64,000 nt of DNA, taken from the NCBI GenBank assembly GCA_947462875.1, contig CANHQJ010000016.1, positions 29,970-93,969 on the forward strand, written 5' to 3'. Shown here in pieces: positions 43,601-51,721 of the stretch (position 1 is the stretch's first letter; every line of letters begins with the position of its first letter). A model generated the notes under the pieces. The model was not told the DNA's origin. It made no database searches and worked only from the letters and a program-made list of their open reading frames with translations. Origin of the DNA: Verrucomicrobiia bacterium. Its GTDB lineage: Bacteria > Verrucomicrobiota > Verrucomicrobiia > Verrucomicrobiales > Akkermansiaceae. The position numbers were made by a program, and so were the translations under genes.

Positions 43601-44717
43601 CCTTGATTTCCTCGAGGCGCTTGCCCTTGGGAGTCATCACGGCGGTGGCGGCGAGTGCGGCTCCTGCTCCTGCGGAACCGCCCTGTGCGGTTTTGCGTGC
43701 CGCATCGATCACGGCTTTGCCGTTCTGGCTGGTCTTGCCACTATCGTCGATCTTGGGAAACTTCGCCTCGCGCTCGGTCTGGATCGGCGCGGGGGTGAAG
43801 TTTTTCTTGAATTCACCCGGTTCGACCAGCTTCAAACGCACTTCCTTGCCTTTGGCATCGAGGTTGGCATTCAGCTCGTCCTCGGTGAGCGGCTTCGAAG
43901 GCACGCCATCCTTCGGCACCTCGAGGCCCGCGGTCCAGACGATGGCGTTCAGCACGATCTTACGGAAATTGTCGATGGACCAATTGCGATGATAGTGGCC
44001 ACCGGTGAAGCCCACGCCGCGACCGCCGTCCTTGCGTTCGATGCCCCACATCAGCGTCTGCGGCTTGCCGATGCCTGCGACGCCATGCTCGTTCCACAAA
44101 TTGATGTAGGCCTTCATGCGTTCGCGTTCGGGTGTGGCGGTGACCAGGTCCAGCACCTTCGCACGATCCGGAATGAAGCGCATGTTGTAGTAAAATTCAT
44201 CCATCGCCTCGGTCAGGGAGCCGACACCGTTCGACACCGGATGATTCGGCAACACCTTCAGGTCCGCCACCCAATGCGGGTTCACGGAATAGCCTGTCTC
44301 AAAGGCCCCGCCGATCCACGGGCGATAGTATTTTTCCCCCTCCTCCGGCGACGGATGCACCGCATAGTGCATGAACATCAGACCCACGCCGCTTTTCGCG
44401 AGTTGGTCGACTTTTTCCCAGCCCTTGCCCACCACGCTGGTGCCATCGGCATAAATGACCAGGCCCTTGATGCCATTGAGCACGCTTTCATCCTTCGGCC
44501 AGCCTTGGATGACGGTGGCTTCGATGTCGAGCTTGCTCTCGTTCAGCGCCTTGGCCAGCAACTGGCAACCGGCGTTGAATTCGTGCTCTCCCGGCCCGTG
44601 GCTGCGACCGCCGGCGAGGAAAACGATTTTGCGTGCGGCCCAGGCCTGATGAGTGAGCAAGACGGCGATGCTCAGGGTGGTGACACGCCAGATGGCAGGA
44701 GTTTTGATGCGGAACAT
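40602..44717 (-). CDS. ThuA-domain PVC-type dehydrogenase with C-terminal haem domain
   Basis: 1371 residues. After a signal peptide the first 250 residues are a ThuA-like trehalose-utilisation domain (KIVFLAGGRSHGPGEHEFNA; LMFMHYAVHPSPEEGEKYYR). An NPCBM-type galactose-binding-like region (residues about 380-505) holds DKKTYTKGIGTHAASTIVFD. Then come a beta-propeller dehydrogenase (DKDGRLYVAEGVNYR; DVTVGPDGALYVADWFDPRV), HEAT-like repeats and a c-type cytochrome domain with CYMCHKVGEQGIDYGPDL. Probably periplasmic sugar or polyol oxidation; the actual substrate is unknown. Confidence 0.88.
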   Translation of the reverse strand: MFRIKTPAIWRVTTLSIAVLLTHQAWAARKIVFLAGGRSHGPGEHEFNAGCQLLAKALNESKLDIEATVIQGWPKDESVLNGIKGLVIYADGTSVVGKGWEKVDQLAKSGVGLMFMHYAVHPSPEEGEKYYRPWIGGAFETGYSVNPHWVADLKVLPNHPVSNGVGSLTEAMDEFYYNMRFIPDRAKVLDLVTATPERERMKAYINLWNEHGVAGIGKPQTLMWGIERKDGGRGVGFTGGHYHRNWSIDNFRKIVLNAIVWTAGLEVPKDGVPSKPLTEDELNANLDAKGKEVRLKLVEPGEFKKNFTPAPIQTEREAKFPKIDDSGKTSQNGKAVIDAARKTAQGGSAGAGAALAATAVMTPKGKRLEEIKASLKGAKELYLVVEDAGDNNSDWADWIEPTLIMSDGSKKDLTELKWRSAESGWGQSKVGKNVNGQDLVIDKKTYTKGIGTHAASTIVFDLPAGVEAFTAKVGIDDGGAFQQGGVKPSSVKFAVYSQKPTAAGEVTAALVPEENFSLADDQLEVTIWATTPQLFNPTNIDFDKDGRLYVAEGVNYRRSLPRPEGDRIVILEDTDGDGVADASNVFTQDKNLESPLGVAVLDNKVIVSQPPDLIVYTDVNGDRKFDPAVDKKEVLLTGFNARQHDHSLHSVTAGPDGQWNFNNGNCGGIFTDKTGKTFRIGSGYYQSGGGTWYSDTRSIAGQRSDDGNVWVGGFSVRMNPDGTNARIVGHNYRNSYEQALTSFGDMFQSDNDDPPACRVAEIIEGGNAGFSSADGQRSWGADKRPGQDTPTAEWRQEDPGTMPSGDVYGGGSPTGVAFYENGALGDKWQGLLLACEAGKNVIFGYLPVPDGAGFKLERIDFINTNKEKKFAGSDFIGGANNELYTRFRPSDVTVGPDGALYVADWFDPRVGGHGTGDKSLSGTIYRIAPKGFKSVVPKIDLNTTEGQIAALKSPAVNVRNSGFTRLKAQGAKAIPAITALLKDSNPYIAARAVWLLAQMGDQGQEIVSQLLSAKEPRQRLVALRALRAAGVDVVKLAEKMVKDPAPMVRREVALMLRDVPAAASVPLLAQIAAQFDGKDRAYLDALGLGSTNKEAAVYDAARTLMKQGAGDKWSDAFAWIAWRLHPNQAVADLKLRALAAGTSPEQSKLMLTALGFNASPTASGAMIQIANTEGFVHKDLAKWWINNRKGNLWKSHNLDAILKSMGQDPANVKLVPVEMPAVPANAPKLPSAADIAKLPGDKERGKAAIASCYMCHKVGEQGIDYGPDLTTFGRQQPADVIINAIAKPSAEVSHGYEGTEIKTKDGITIVGMVLSDGDPVLVKCVGGQTQSIAKSRIASMKLMEKSLMYDPANLGLTPQAIADITAYLKSL

Positions 44718-44802
44718 AAGTCAGTGGATTACGAATTCAGAAGGCGACTCTTATCAGAATGACACGGAATGACGAGGGTAAAATCACAGGCGAGGTTCCA
44801 GT

Positions 44803-44970
44803 TCAGCTCCACTCGCCGATCGCAGACGAGAGCAGCAACACAAGGGAAACCGCCCATAACCAAAACCACAGCAGTCCACATCCGAAAAAGAGGATCAGGC
44901 ACACGCCTATGCCAATCAACCCATAGATCAATCGCTGCTTGCCCGTTGTTTCTGTGAACCACTCGATCAT
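44803..44970 (-). CDS. Small membrane protein (55 residues)
   Basis: Starts MIEWFTETTGKQRLIYGLIG and consists mostly of two hydrophobic stretches (LIYGLIGIGVCLILFFGCGL and LWFWLWAVSLVLLLSSAI). The ATG overlaps the preceding stop in an ATGA (44967-44970), which supports both genes. Third in a three-gene membrane-protein set. No family recognised. Confidence 0.6.
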   Translation of the reverse strand: MIEWFTETTGKQRLIYGLIGIGVCLILFFGCGLLWFWLWAVSLVLLLSSAIGEWS

Positions 44971-45356
44971 GACGTTACGGGAGTCGAATCTTGAGCGGAA
45001 AATGAAACCGGCATGATCCATGTCATTTCCTGCGTCTCTGCTGGAGGATTTTCGTAAGCGGAGCGCATGCCTCGAATCCACAGTGAGGCTGCCGTCATCA
45101 GCACCACGCCCACGATGATGTAGAGCAACCGGATATTGGATCGATCAAGAGTACCCACGTAGTGATCCACTACCGAGGCACAGGTGGCTCCGGAAATGAA
45201 CATCAGCATGCAGTAGAACCACGCCCGGGTGACTCTTCGCGAACTCAGCATCGAATCCGCTGCCAGATCAGGCGTCTCGAATCCTCGCAACAGTGCAAAA
45301 ACGGCCAGCAGCCCTACCAATAACAGGATACGTTTGAGTGAAAAATTGAATTCCAT
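44967..45356 (-). CDS. Membrane protein of unknown function (129 residues)
   Basis: Starts MEFNFSLKRILLLVGLLAVF and has about three membrane helices: residues 8-22, 48-70 and 82-100 (LLYIIVGVVLMTAASLWIRG). Coupled by a 4-bp overlap to the next gene and 4 bp after the preceding one. Function unknown. Confidence 0.65.
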   Translation of the reverse strand: MEFNFSLKRILLLVGLLAVFALLRGFETPDLAADSMLSSRRVTRAWFYCMLMFISGATCASVVDHYVGTLDRSNIRLLYIIVGVVLMTAASLWIRGMRSAYENPPAETQEMTWIMPVSFSAQDSTPVTS

Positions 45357-45360
45357 GGTA

Positions 45361-45942
45361 TTATTTTGCTTTGAATCTCGGGTTTCCATTGCGGCCACTG
45401 AAATCGATCAACCCCATTTGTGCCAGATAGAGGATTTCACTGCGCCATTCCGGATAGTCCTGAAGCCCCTGCCACTTGTTTGCCGCGCGCAGAGCTGCCA
45501 GTGCACTCGCAAGTTTCTCCTCTAGTGCATCAGTTCGCGCGATTCTACTGCGGAAAAGAGTCAAGGACTTCAAAATACCCTGAGGACCAGCCATAAAAAT
45601 CTGCCCGAGCATGTAGGCCGGTCCTGTCACCCGATGCGCATAAAAATCAACAACCGCGGCCCCGGCGGAATCTTCACCCAAGTCATGATACAGTCCCGAT
45701 TCATGATACCCAAACAAGCCCCCGCGCGCCTTCCATATTCTGTATCCGGAAAACCACACCGCCGCCAACCCTAACAGACCGATTCCCACGGCGACACTTG
45801 CCGGTAAGGTATGACCGAATTGCCAGGCGACAAAAACAGGCAGATAGCGGAAAAACAAGAAAGCGAGCCAGCAGCAAAAAACACCGCCTGTCAGAAAAAA
45901 GATGGCTTTGAGGGTTTGCGTCTGATTGTAGCGGCGGATCAT
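45361..45942 (-). CDS. Membrane protein of unknown function (193 residues)
   Basis: Two N-terminal membrane segments (AIFFLTGGVFCCWLAFLFFR; VAVGIGLLGLAAVWFSGYRI) precede a soluble C-terminal half (GPQGILKSLTLFRSRIARTD ... ILYLAQMGLIDFSGRN). First gene of a three-gene operon with two smaller membrane proteins. No known domain. Confidence 0.68.
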   Translation of the reverse strand: MIRRYNQTQTLKAIFFLTGGVFCCWLAFLFFRYLPVFVAWQFGHTLPASVAVGIGLLGLAAVWFSGYRIWKARGGLFGYHESGLYHDLGEDSAGAAVVDFYAHRVTGPAYMLGQIFMAGPQGILKSLTLFRSRIARTDALEEKLASALAALRAANKWQGLQDYPEWRSEILYLAQMGLIDFSGRNGNPRFKAK

Positions 45943-46141
45943 GATACTGCTCGAAGTCTTGAAGTTGACGCTAGAGTGACAGCTACAGCCCAGTCAAGGC
46001 AACGTTGGTTTTGCCTTCCCAGGCTTGAGAGTCCGCATTTGCCAGAAGCACGTTCTCATCGGTTCTTTTGGCCTAAAAAATGACGAGGCCGCCGTTCTTC
46101 ATTTCATGCGGAACGATCACGCTTCGGGTGTTTCTGGTTGG

Positions 46142-46942
46142 TCACCGCGAAGGTGAGTCGGTTGGCTTGGCGGCTCGCTCGATGGTATCACGGACAAACT
46201 GGGCATGAAGCACGGTGCCCAATCCCAGCGGGTGATGCAGAACCCGCTCCTCATACTCCGTCTTCACCCGCTCATCGTGGCGCGACTGCGCGAGCACAAT
46301 GCCGACAAGCAATGGGTGAGCGTCTTTACCCGCGACAAAGACGGGACCACCGCTGTCTCCGGCGAACGTCGTGAAATCGGCGAAGAAGGTATGATGGCGC
46401 TGGACGGGGAGGAACGGATGGCTGGCGATGATGCCCTGGCGTGCCACGGCGAAGCCCGCCGCGTTTCCTTCAAAACGCTGTGGATAGGTGAGCACAAAAA
46501 GTGGGCTGCAAATGTGCAATCCGGAAGCGATCAACTGGGCCTCGTCTGCGATGGCCGCCAGCGGCAAGGCACTCACCGGCACAGGAGGCGCTTCCGCAAG
46601 GCGCAACACTGCGGTGTCCTCTGTCGCATGGCGCACCCAGAGAGGTTTGCCCTCGCGACGAATCGGGATGGTATGATCACGGCGTTGAAAGGAGCCATCC
46701 TCTCGCCGCTCGCGAAGCACGACGATGGCCGTATCGCCCTTGGTGCGTTCCAGCACATGGGCCGCTGTCACCACGTAGAGGCTCTGGTCGGGTGCTTCTC
46801 GTCGCACCAGAACGCAGGTGCCGGTGGAGTTCACATGGAAGAGCTTGAACGTCGCGTCCAGCATTTCCGTGGCAAAATCTCCCGCCGTGGCGATGGCGCA
46901 ACCGATGATTCCGAAAAAAAGTGTTAGGATGGCTTGTTTCAT
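46142..46942 (-). CDS. Secreted trypsin-like serine protease
   Basis: 266 residues with signal peptide (MKQAILTLFFGIIGCAIATA). The catalytic triad is readable: VVTAAHVLER (His), EDTAVLRLAE (Asp) and FAGDSGGPVFV (Ser). No PDZ domain follows, unlike DegP. Periplasmic or extracellular. An upstream short ORF on the same strand (46939-47217) shares an ATGA overlap but looks unlike a protein gene. Substrate unknown. Confidence 0.86.
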   Translation of the reverse strand: MKQAILTLFFGIIGCAIATAGDFATEMLDATFKLFHVNSTGTCVLVRREAPDQSLYVVTAAHVLERTKGDTAIVVLRERREDGSFQRRDHTIPIRREGKPLWVRHATEDTAVLRLAEAPPVPVSALPLAAIADEAQLIASGLHICSPLFVLTYPQRFEGNAAGFAVARQGIIASHPFLPVQRHHTFFADFTTFAGDSGGPVFVAGKDAHPLLVGIVLAQSRHDERVKTEYEERVLHHPLGLGTVLHAQFVRDTIERAAKPTDSPSR

Positions 46943-47221
46943 TGGGTGGAGAAGCTGGAATACCGAACGCGAAAACCCAGCGGATCTTTCACAATTCCAT
47001 CGTGACTGCGGTGCTGATGATTCGGGGGCACTTCCCGGCGGACACATGAGGCCTTCATGGTTCGGCAGGGCATGATATGAATTCCAAGCCAATCAGAATG
47101 CCATTTTCCAAAGATTTGTATCAGCGTGCCATCGTGTGATCCGTGGTTGATGGCAATCCTGTTTGGCGCGGGACATTCGCGAGAAAGGATGGGAGCTGTT
47201 ACCACGTAGGTAACCATCACT

Positions 47222-48499
47222 ATGGATTCTTCCCTTTTCCTTTCTCGTCGCCGTCTTCTGGCGGGTGCTTTTGCCACCGCCGCACTCGGGCCCTCGGTTC
47301 TTCTGGCTGCGCCGAAGAGGGATCGGCTGCATGTGGCGTTCATCGGCTACGGCAAGCGCGCGTACGGGGTCATGGCACACGCGCTGAAACAGCCGGATGT
47401 GCGCATTGTCGCGGTTTGTGATGTGGAGGGGACACGGCTGGCGAAGGCGAAGGAGGTGGTGGAGAAACACTACGGCGCGGATGTGAAATCCGGCAGCTAC
47501 AAGGGCTGCAAGGCCTATGTGGATTACCGTGAGTTGTTGGAGCGCGAGGATCTGGATGCGGTGGTGATCATGACGCCCGATCACATGCACGTGCACCCGG
47601 CGCTGGCGGCGGCGAGGAAAAAGCTGGAGATTTATTGTGAAAAGCCACTCACGCGCACGATTGCCGAAGGACGGCTGTTGGTGAATGCGGTGAAAAAACA
47701 CGGCGTTATTTTCCAGACGGGCAGCCAGCAGCGCAGTGAGTATGGCGGACGTTTCCGCACGGCGGTGGAGATGATCTGGGCCGGCCGTATCGGCGATGTG
47801 AAAACGGTGCGCATCGGCGTGAGCGGGCCATCCGTTCCCTGTGACCTCCCCACGCAGCCCACGCCCGACAACGTGAACTGGGATCTGTGGCTCGGGCCTG
47901 CGCCGATGCGTGGCTATCACGAGGAGCTTTGCCCGAAAGGCCTGCACAATCATTTCCCCGCGTTCCGCAAGTATGAAGAATACGCGGGTGGTGGCTTCGC
48001 GGATATGGGAGCGCATCATTTCGATATCGCGCAGTGGGCGCTGGGCATGGACGGCAGCGGGCCGGTGAGCATCGAGCCTCCCGCCACCGGCGAGACGGGG
48101 TTGAAATTCACCTACGCCAATGGCATCGAGATGTTTCATGGCGGACCCAGCGGCTGCACCTTCGAGGGCACCAAGGGCACCATCTGGGTGGACAGGAATC
48201 TGCTGAAGAGCGACAAACCGGAAATCCTCACCACGCCACTGGCGGAGGCGGATCGCCGTGCGATGCCGTCCAAGGACCATTTCCGCAACTGGCTGGACTG
48301 CATCAAGTCGCGCACCGAGCCGATCTGTTCGGTGGAAACCGGGCATCGCACCGCCAGCGTGTGCCATCTCGGCAACATCGGCTACAAGCTGCGCCGCAAG
48401 CTGACCTGGGATCCGGTGAAAGAACAATTCGCCGGCGATGCGGAGGCGAACGCCCTCACCTCGCGCAAACCACGCGACGGCTGGGCCTACGAGGCCTGA
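47222..48499 (+). CDS. Tat-exported Gfo/Idh/MocA-family oxidoreductase
   Basis: 425 residues. The twin-arginine signal is SRRRLLAGAFATAALG followed by LAAP. The Rossmann domain begins LHVAFIGYGKRAYGVMAHAL; EKPLTRTIAEGRLLVNAV carries the EKP motif and GGGFADMGAHHFDIAQWALG holds the GxxxDxGxHxxD C-terminal-domain motif. Such exported enzymes are strongly expanded in Planctomycetes/Verrucomicrobia and probably use a tightly bound NAD(P) on sugars. Followed at 41 bp by another Tat substrate. Confidence 0.9.
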   Translation: MDSSLFLSRRRLLAGAFATAALGPSVLLAAPKRDRLHVAFIGYGKRAYGVMAHALKQPDVRIVAVCDVEGTRLAKAKEVVEKHYGADVKSGSYKGCKAYVDYRELLEREDLDAVVIMTPDHMHVHPALAAARKKLEIYCEKPLTRTIAEGRLLVNAVKKHGVIFQTGSQQRSEYGGRFRTAVEMIWAGRIGDVKTVRIGVSGPSVPCDLPTQPTPDNVNWDLWLGPAPMRGYHEELCPKGLHNHFPAFRKYEEYAGGGFADMGAHHFDIAQWALGMDGSGPVSIEPPATGETGLKFTYANGIEMFHGGPSGCTFEGTKGTIWVDRNLLKSDKPEILTTPLAEADRRAMPSKDHFRNWLDCIKSRTEPICSVETGHRTASVCHLGNIGYKLRRKLTWDPVKEQFAGDAEANALTSRKPRDGWAYEA

Positions 48500-48503
48500 G
48501 ACA

Positions 48504-48531
48504 TTGACAGAGTCTGAGTAAACGTTAGTGT
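48504..48531 (+). promoter_or_regulatory. Candidate promoter of the Tat-exported cupin gene
   Basis: TTGACA (48504-48509), 16 bases, TAGTGT (48526-48531), with the ATG at 48540. Perfect -35, weak -10. Confidence 0.35.
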
Positions 48532-48539
48532 ATTGATCC

Positions 48540-49289
48540 ATGGATGACTACAACCGCCGCGAATTCATCAAGACGACCGTGCCCGGGCTGCTGGGCGTGA
48601 TGCTGTCGCTGCCGACCTTGTGCGCGATGGCCACGCGGGCGAACGCGTTTGAGGGGCGGCCGAAGGCGGATCAGTCGATGCATTGGGAGGCGTTTCTCGA
48701 AGCCGTGGCGAAGGAGGCGGCGAAGCAGCACCTCGATCGCTGGAATGAGGAGGAATACTTGCAAAAAATCGCACGGCTCACGAAATCGCTCTACCTGGAG
48801 GACCCTGTCATTTCGCAAGCGATGGAAAAAGTGGCGGTGCGGCTGAAGAAGGGCTGGGTGGATTTCCATGATCTCGAGAAAAATCTGGATTTCGCCGTGT
48901 GTCTGCTGCAGTTCGATGTGAACGAGGTGATCAAGCCGCACAATCACCCGGGCATGACCGGCATGATCCTTTGTGCCTCGGGAGAAATCCAGGCGCAGAA
49001 TTACGATCTCTACAAGACGATCGATGAGCGCGAGGTGGATGGCGTGCGCAAAGGGAAATACCTGCTGCACCAGTCGGTCAACAGCACCTTGCGCAAGGGG
49101 GACATTTCCACGCTCACCTCCCAGGCGCGCAACATCCACACGCTCAAGGCCTCGATGGTCACGCAGTTGATCGACATTTTCACGCCGCCGTACAATCAGG
49201 AGCGCTCGGAGAAAAGTTGCTGGTATGAGCTGGATGAGGTCCCTGTGGCGGGCAGCCGCACGATCTACGAAGCCCATCTCCGCGAGTGA
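48540..49289 (+). CDS. Tat-exported cupin, thiol dioxygenase (PCO/ADO)-like
   Basis: 249 residues with a Tat signal RREFIKTTVPGLLGVMLSL. The soluble part is a cupin: NEVIKPHNHPGMTGMILCAS and a later LTSQARNIHTL fit the HxH...H iron facial triad and the HNHPGM segment typical of plant cysteine oxidases and 2-aminoethanethiol dioxygenase. The last 30 residues (EKSCWYELDEVPVAGSRTIY) lie in the usual C-terminal strand region. Known PCO/ADO enzymes are cytosolic; an exported form would meet periplasmic thiols. Function inferred by motif only. Confidence 0.7.
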   Translation: MDDYNRREFIKTTVPGLLGVMLSLPTLCAMATRANAFEGRPKADQSMHWEAFLEAVAKEAAKQHLDRWNEEEYLQKIARLTKSLYLEDPVISQAMEKVAVRLKKGWVDFHDLEKNLDFAVCLLQFDVNEVIKPHNHPGMTGMILCASGEIQAQNYDLYKTIDEREVDGVRKGKYLLHQSVNSTLRKGDISTLTSQARNIHTLKASMVTQLIDIFTPPYNQERSEKSCWYELDEVPVAGSRTIYEAHLRE

Positions 49290-49347
49290 TTTTTGCATTT
49301 GCGCTTGGCAATTCCCCTCGTTTCGCTCCAGCATCCCGCCAACAGTC

Positions 49348-50307
49348 ATGCCGACCGACGCCATCCTCGCCTGCACCCGCATTTATCTCGACATCGATCC
49401 CACGGTGCCGGTGTCGATGATTCCGATCAAAAAAGGCGCCTCCGGCCGCACCATCGTGCGTGTGCTGCGGGAGGGGCGCGCTCCCTTCATCGGCATCCAC
49501 TGGAAGCCCGAGCGGCCGGACAGCGAGAACTTCGTGCCGGTGGCGCGCTTTCTCATGAAGTGCAAGCTGCACGTGCCGGAGATCTACTATGAAAATCGTA
49601 ACAAGCGTGTCGCGCTGGTGCAGGATCTGGGTGATGTCGATCTGCTCTCGATGAAAGACGAGCCGTTTTCCGCGCGGATGCCGTACTACCGGTCGGCGCT
49701 GGAACAGATCGACCAGCTGTTTTACGCGCGGCCGCCGAAGGAGCTGGAACTGATGCCGCCCTTCGATGAGGCGCTCTACCGCTGGGAGCAGGAATATTTC
49801 ATGGAGCATCTGGTGGAGGACTACCTCGGCATGGACAGCGGACCGCTGCGGCGCAGCGAGGAGCTCAAGGCCCTGGCGAAGGGTCTGGGTGCCTCGGCAA
49901 AGCATCTGGTGCACCGGGATTTCCAATCGCAGAACATCCTGCTGCACGATGGCGTGGCATGGCTGATCGATTTCCAGGGCCTGCGCCGCGGACGGCAGGA
50001 GTATGATCTGGCGTCCTTGTTGTATGATCCGTACATGGACCACAGCGCCGGGGACCGCGAGAAGATCCTCGATCTGTGGGAGCAGATTTCCGAGGACAGG
50101 CCGGCGGAGAGCACCTTGCGCGATTGCGCCACACAGCGGCTGATGCAGGCGCTGGGAGCCTATGGGAATCTGGTCGAAAACAAGGGCCAGGAGTGGTACC
50201 TGCAACACATTCCCACAGCGGCCCGGCTGTTGCAGGAAGTGGTGGCTGACACGCCCCTGCAAGAGCTGTTGGCACCGTATCTGCGGCAGGCGCTGAAAAG
50301 CCGTTAG
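49348..50307 (+). CDS. APH-family phosphotransferase (AmgK-like)
   Basis: 319 residues. The kinase-like core has HRDFQSQNILL (Brenner motif with catalytic Asp and Asn) and LIDFQGLRRGRQEYDLASLL (metal-binding Asp), as in AmgK anomeric MurNAc/GlcNAc kinases of cell-wall recycling. A role in MurNAc recycling is plausible, but the usual partner MurU nucleotidyltransferase is not adjacent. I start at MPTDAILACT (49348). Confidence 0.8.
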   Translation: MPTDAILACTRIYLDIDPTVPVSMIPIKKGASGRTIVRVLREGRAPFIGIHWKPERPDSENFVPVARFLMKCKLHVPEIYYENRNKRVALVQDLGDVDLLSMKDEPFSARMPYYRSALEQIDQLFYARPPKELELMPPFDEALYRWEQEYFMEHLVEDYLGMDSGPLRRSEELKALAKGLGASAKHLVHRDFQSQNILLHDGVAWLIDFQGLRRGRQEYDLASLLYDPYMDHSAGDREKILDLWEQISEDRPAESTLRDCATQRLMQALGAYGNLVENKGQEWYLQHIPTAARLLQEVVADTPLQELLAPYLRQALKSR

Positions 50308-50345
50308 GCCCTTGTGTCTTTCACGCCTCATCAGGATCACACGCC

Positions 50346-51707
50346 ATGCATGCCCGCCAGACACCGTTTTTGACCCGCCTGCTGCCGCCGTTGTCCGCGA
50401 GCGTGGCCCTGTGGGCCTTGTTGCTCTCGGTGCCGGTGGTGATGCGGTGGGAGAATGGCATGCAGCGCATCGCCGGCAAAGTACTATATCCATCGTACAA
50501 ACGCGTCAGCGGCGCCGGCACGCACGCCGAGCCGTATGTGATGATGCGCTTGTTCGAAGTCGCCAAGGTGGAGGAGCCGTTTGTGGTGGCGATGGGGGAG
50601 GATCCGGACAAGATTTTCGATTCCAACCCGCTCTCGCCCAGCGACTGCGCGGTGTTGCTGGACGCGATGAAAACAGAAGGCGCGGGGAAAGTCATGATCG
50701 CCGCGCCGCTGGCCTGGCAGTCCGCCGATCCGTTTGCGTTAGAGGCGCTGGAGCAGGTGATGGCCGGGCTGCCCGGCTGCGTCACGAGTGTGGCGGTGGG
50801 GCGCGGGGCGCAGGAGCAAAGCATGCCGCCGGCACTGATGCGCGCTTCCGTGCCTTTGCTGCGTGTGGTGGGGTCCGGCGCCACCGTGCCGGTGGTGAAC
50901 CGACTGACGATAGACGGTACTTTTCTCGGGCGTGAGTCGACCTGGGCGGGGTTTTCCGAGATCGAGTCCGAGACCAAGGCGCCGGGCCAATCCTTCCTGA
51001 TCGCGCGCTGGGGGGACCGCGTGATTTTTTCCTCCTCGCTTCTGGCGGTTCTGTTGCGCGAGGAGGTGCATCCGGAGGAACTGGTGATCGAGCCGGGGCA
51101 AGCGATTCACTCGCCGCGCACCGGACACTGGTGGGAGATCGATCTCTATGGAAGGGGCAAGGAAATCCCCTCGCTGGCCGCGCCACCAGACCTGCAAGCC
51201 GCGCAATTGATCCGCCCCGAGCCGGAGGATTTGGCCAAGTTGCAAAAGCATCGCCCGCCGGCGCATCTGCTCACGCAAGCGGGTGATGGCGCGCTGATGC
51301 AGCAACAGCGGCGAGAACTCCATTCACTCTACATGAGCCCGCGCCTGCTGGATCGCGTCAGCTGGCGGCGTTTGCCGATGGCGGGAGAGCTTGCCATCGT
51401 CGCCCTGCTGGCCTGCCAGGCGGTGCTGGTGCTGGGTTTTTCCCGACGCGGGAAATGCTGGGCCACGCTGCTGCTTTTCGGCTTGTGGCTGTTCGCCCTG
51501 CGCGGCGGGGCGACGTGGATTCCGCTGGCACCGGGATTGCTGGCATTTTTTGTGGCCTATGCCACGCGGAGGAAAATGCCCGTCACCATCGCGGCGACCG
51601 AGCCGGTGGTTCCGATAGAACCGGCGCCCCCCGTCAAAGAGACTGTTGCGGCCAAAAAAAACCCGCTCAAGCAGGCGAAAAAGGCCGCGCGCAAAAAGAA
51701 AAAATGA
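50346..51707 (+). CDS. Membrane protein with a CHASE2-like extracytoplasmic domain
   Basis: 453 residues. One N-terminal membrane helix (LSASVALWALLLSVPVVMRW), a ~300-residue extracytoplasmic part resembling CHASE2 (FVVAMGEDPDKIFDSNPLSP; GAGKVMIAAPLAWQSADPFA; NRLTIDGTFLGRESTWAGFS) and then two or three membrane helices (residues about 345-410). The C-terminus is a short Lys/Ala tail with no kinase, cyclase or GGDEF domain, where CHASE2 proteins normally have one. Function unknown; perhaps a sensor that acts on a partner. Confidence 0.55.
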   Translation: MHARQTPFLTRLLPPLSASVALWALLLSVPVVMRWENGMQRIAGKVLYPSYKRVSGAGTHAEPYVMMRLFEVAKVEEPFVVAMGEDPDKIFDSNPLSPSDCAVLLDAMKTEGAGKVMIAAPLAWQSADPFALEALEQVMAGLPGCVTSVAVGRGAQEQSMPPALMRASVPLLRVVGSGATVPVVNRLTIDGTFLGRESTWAGFSEIESETKAPGQSFLIARWGDRVIFSSSLLAVLLREEVHPEELVIEPGQAIHSPRTGHWWEIDLYGRGKEIPSLAAPPDLQAAQLIRPEPEDLAKLQKHRPPAHLLTQAGDGALMQQQRRELHSLYMSPRLLDRVSWRRLPMAGELAIVALLACQAVLVLGFSRRGKCWATLLLFGLWLFALRGGATWIPLAPGLLAFFVAYATRRKMPVTIAATEPVVPIEPAPPVKETVAAKKNPLKQAKKAARKKKK

Positions 51708-51721
51708 TTCGCCGGGCGCGG

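Noticed and set aside
44729..44962. 77-residue minus-strand ORF overlapping the small membrane-protein gene
   Set aside because: It is in another frame from the 55-residue ORF, which has an ATGA coupling and clear membrane helices; this one has neither.
46939..47217. 92-residue minus-strand ORF upstream of the serine protease gene, with an ATGA overlap to it
   Set aside because: The start would lie five bases from the opposite start of the Gfo/Idh gene. The sequence is rich in His, Arg and Cys and has no hydrophobic core pattern. The overlap alone is weak evidence.
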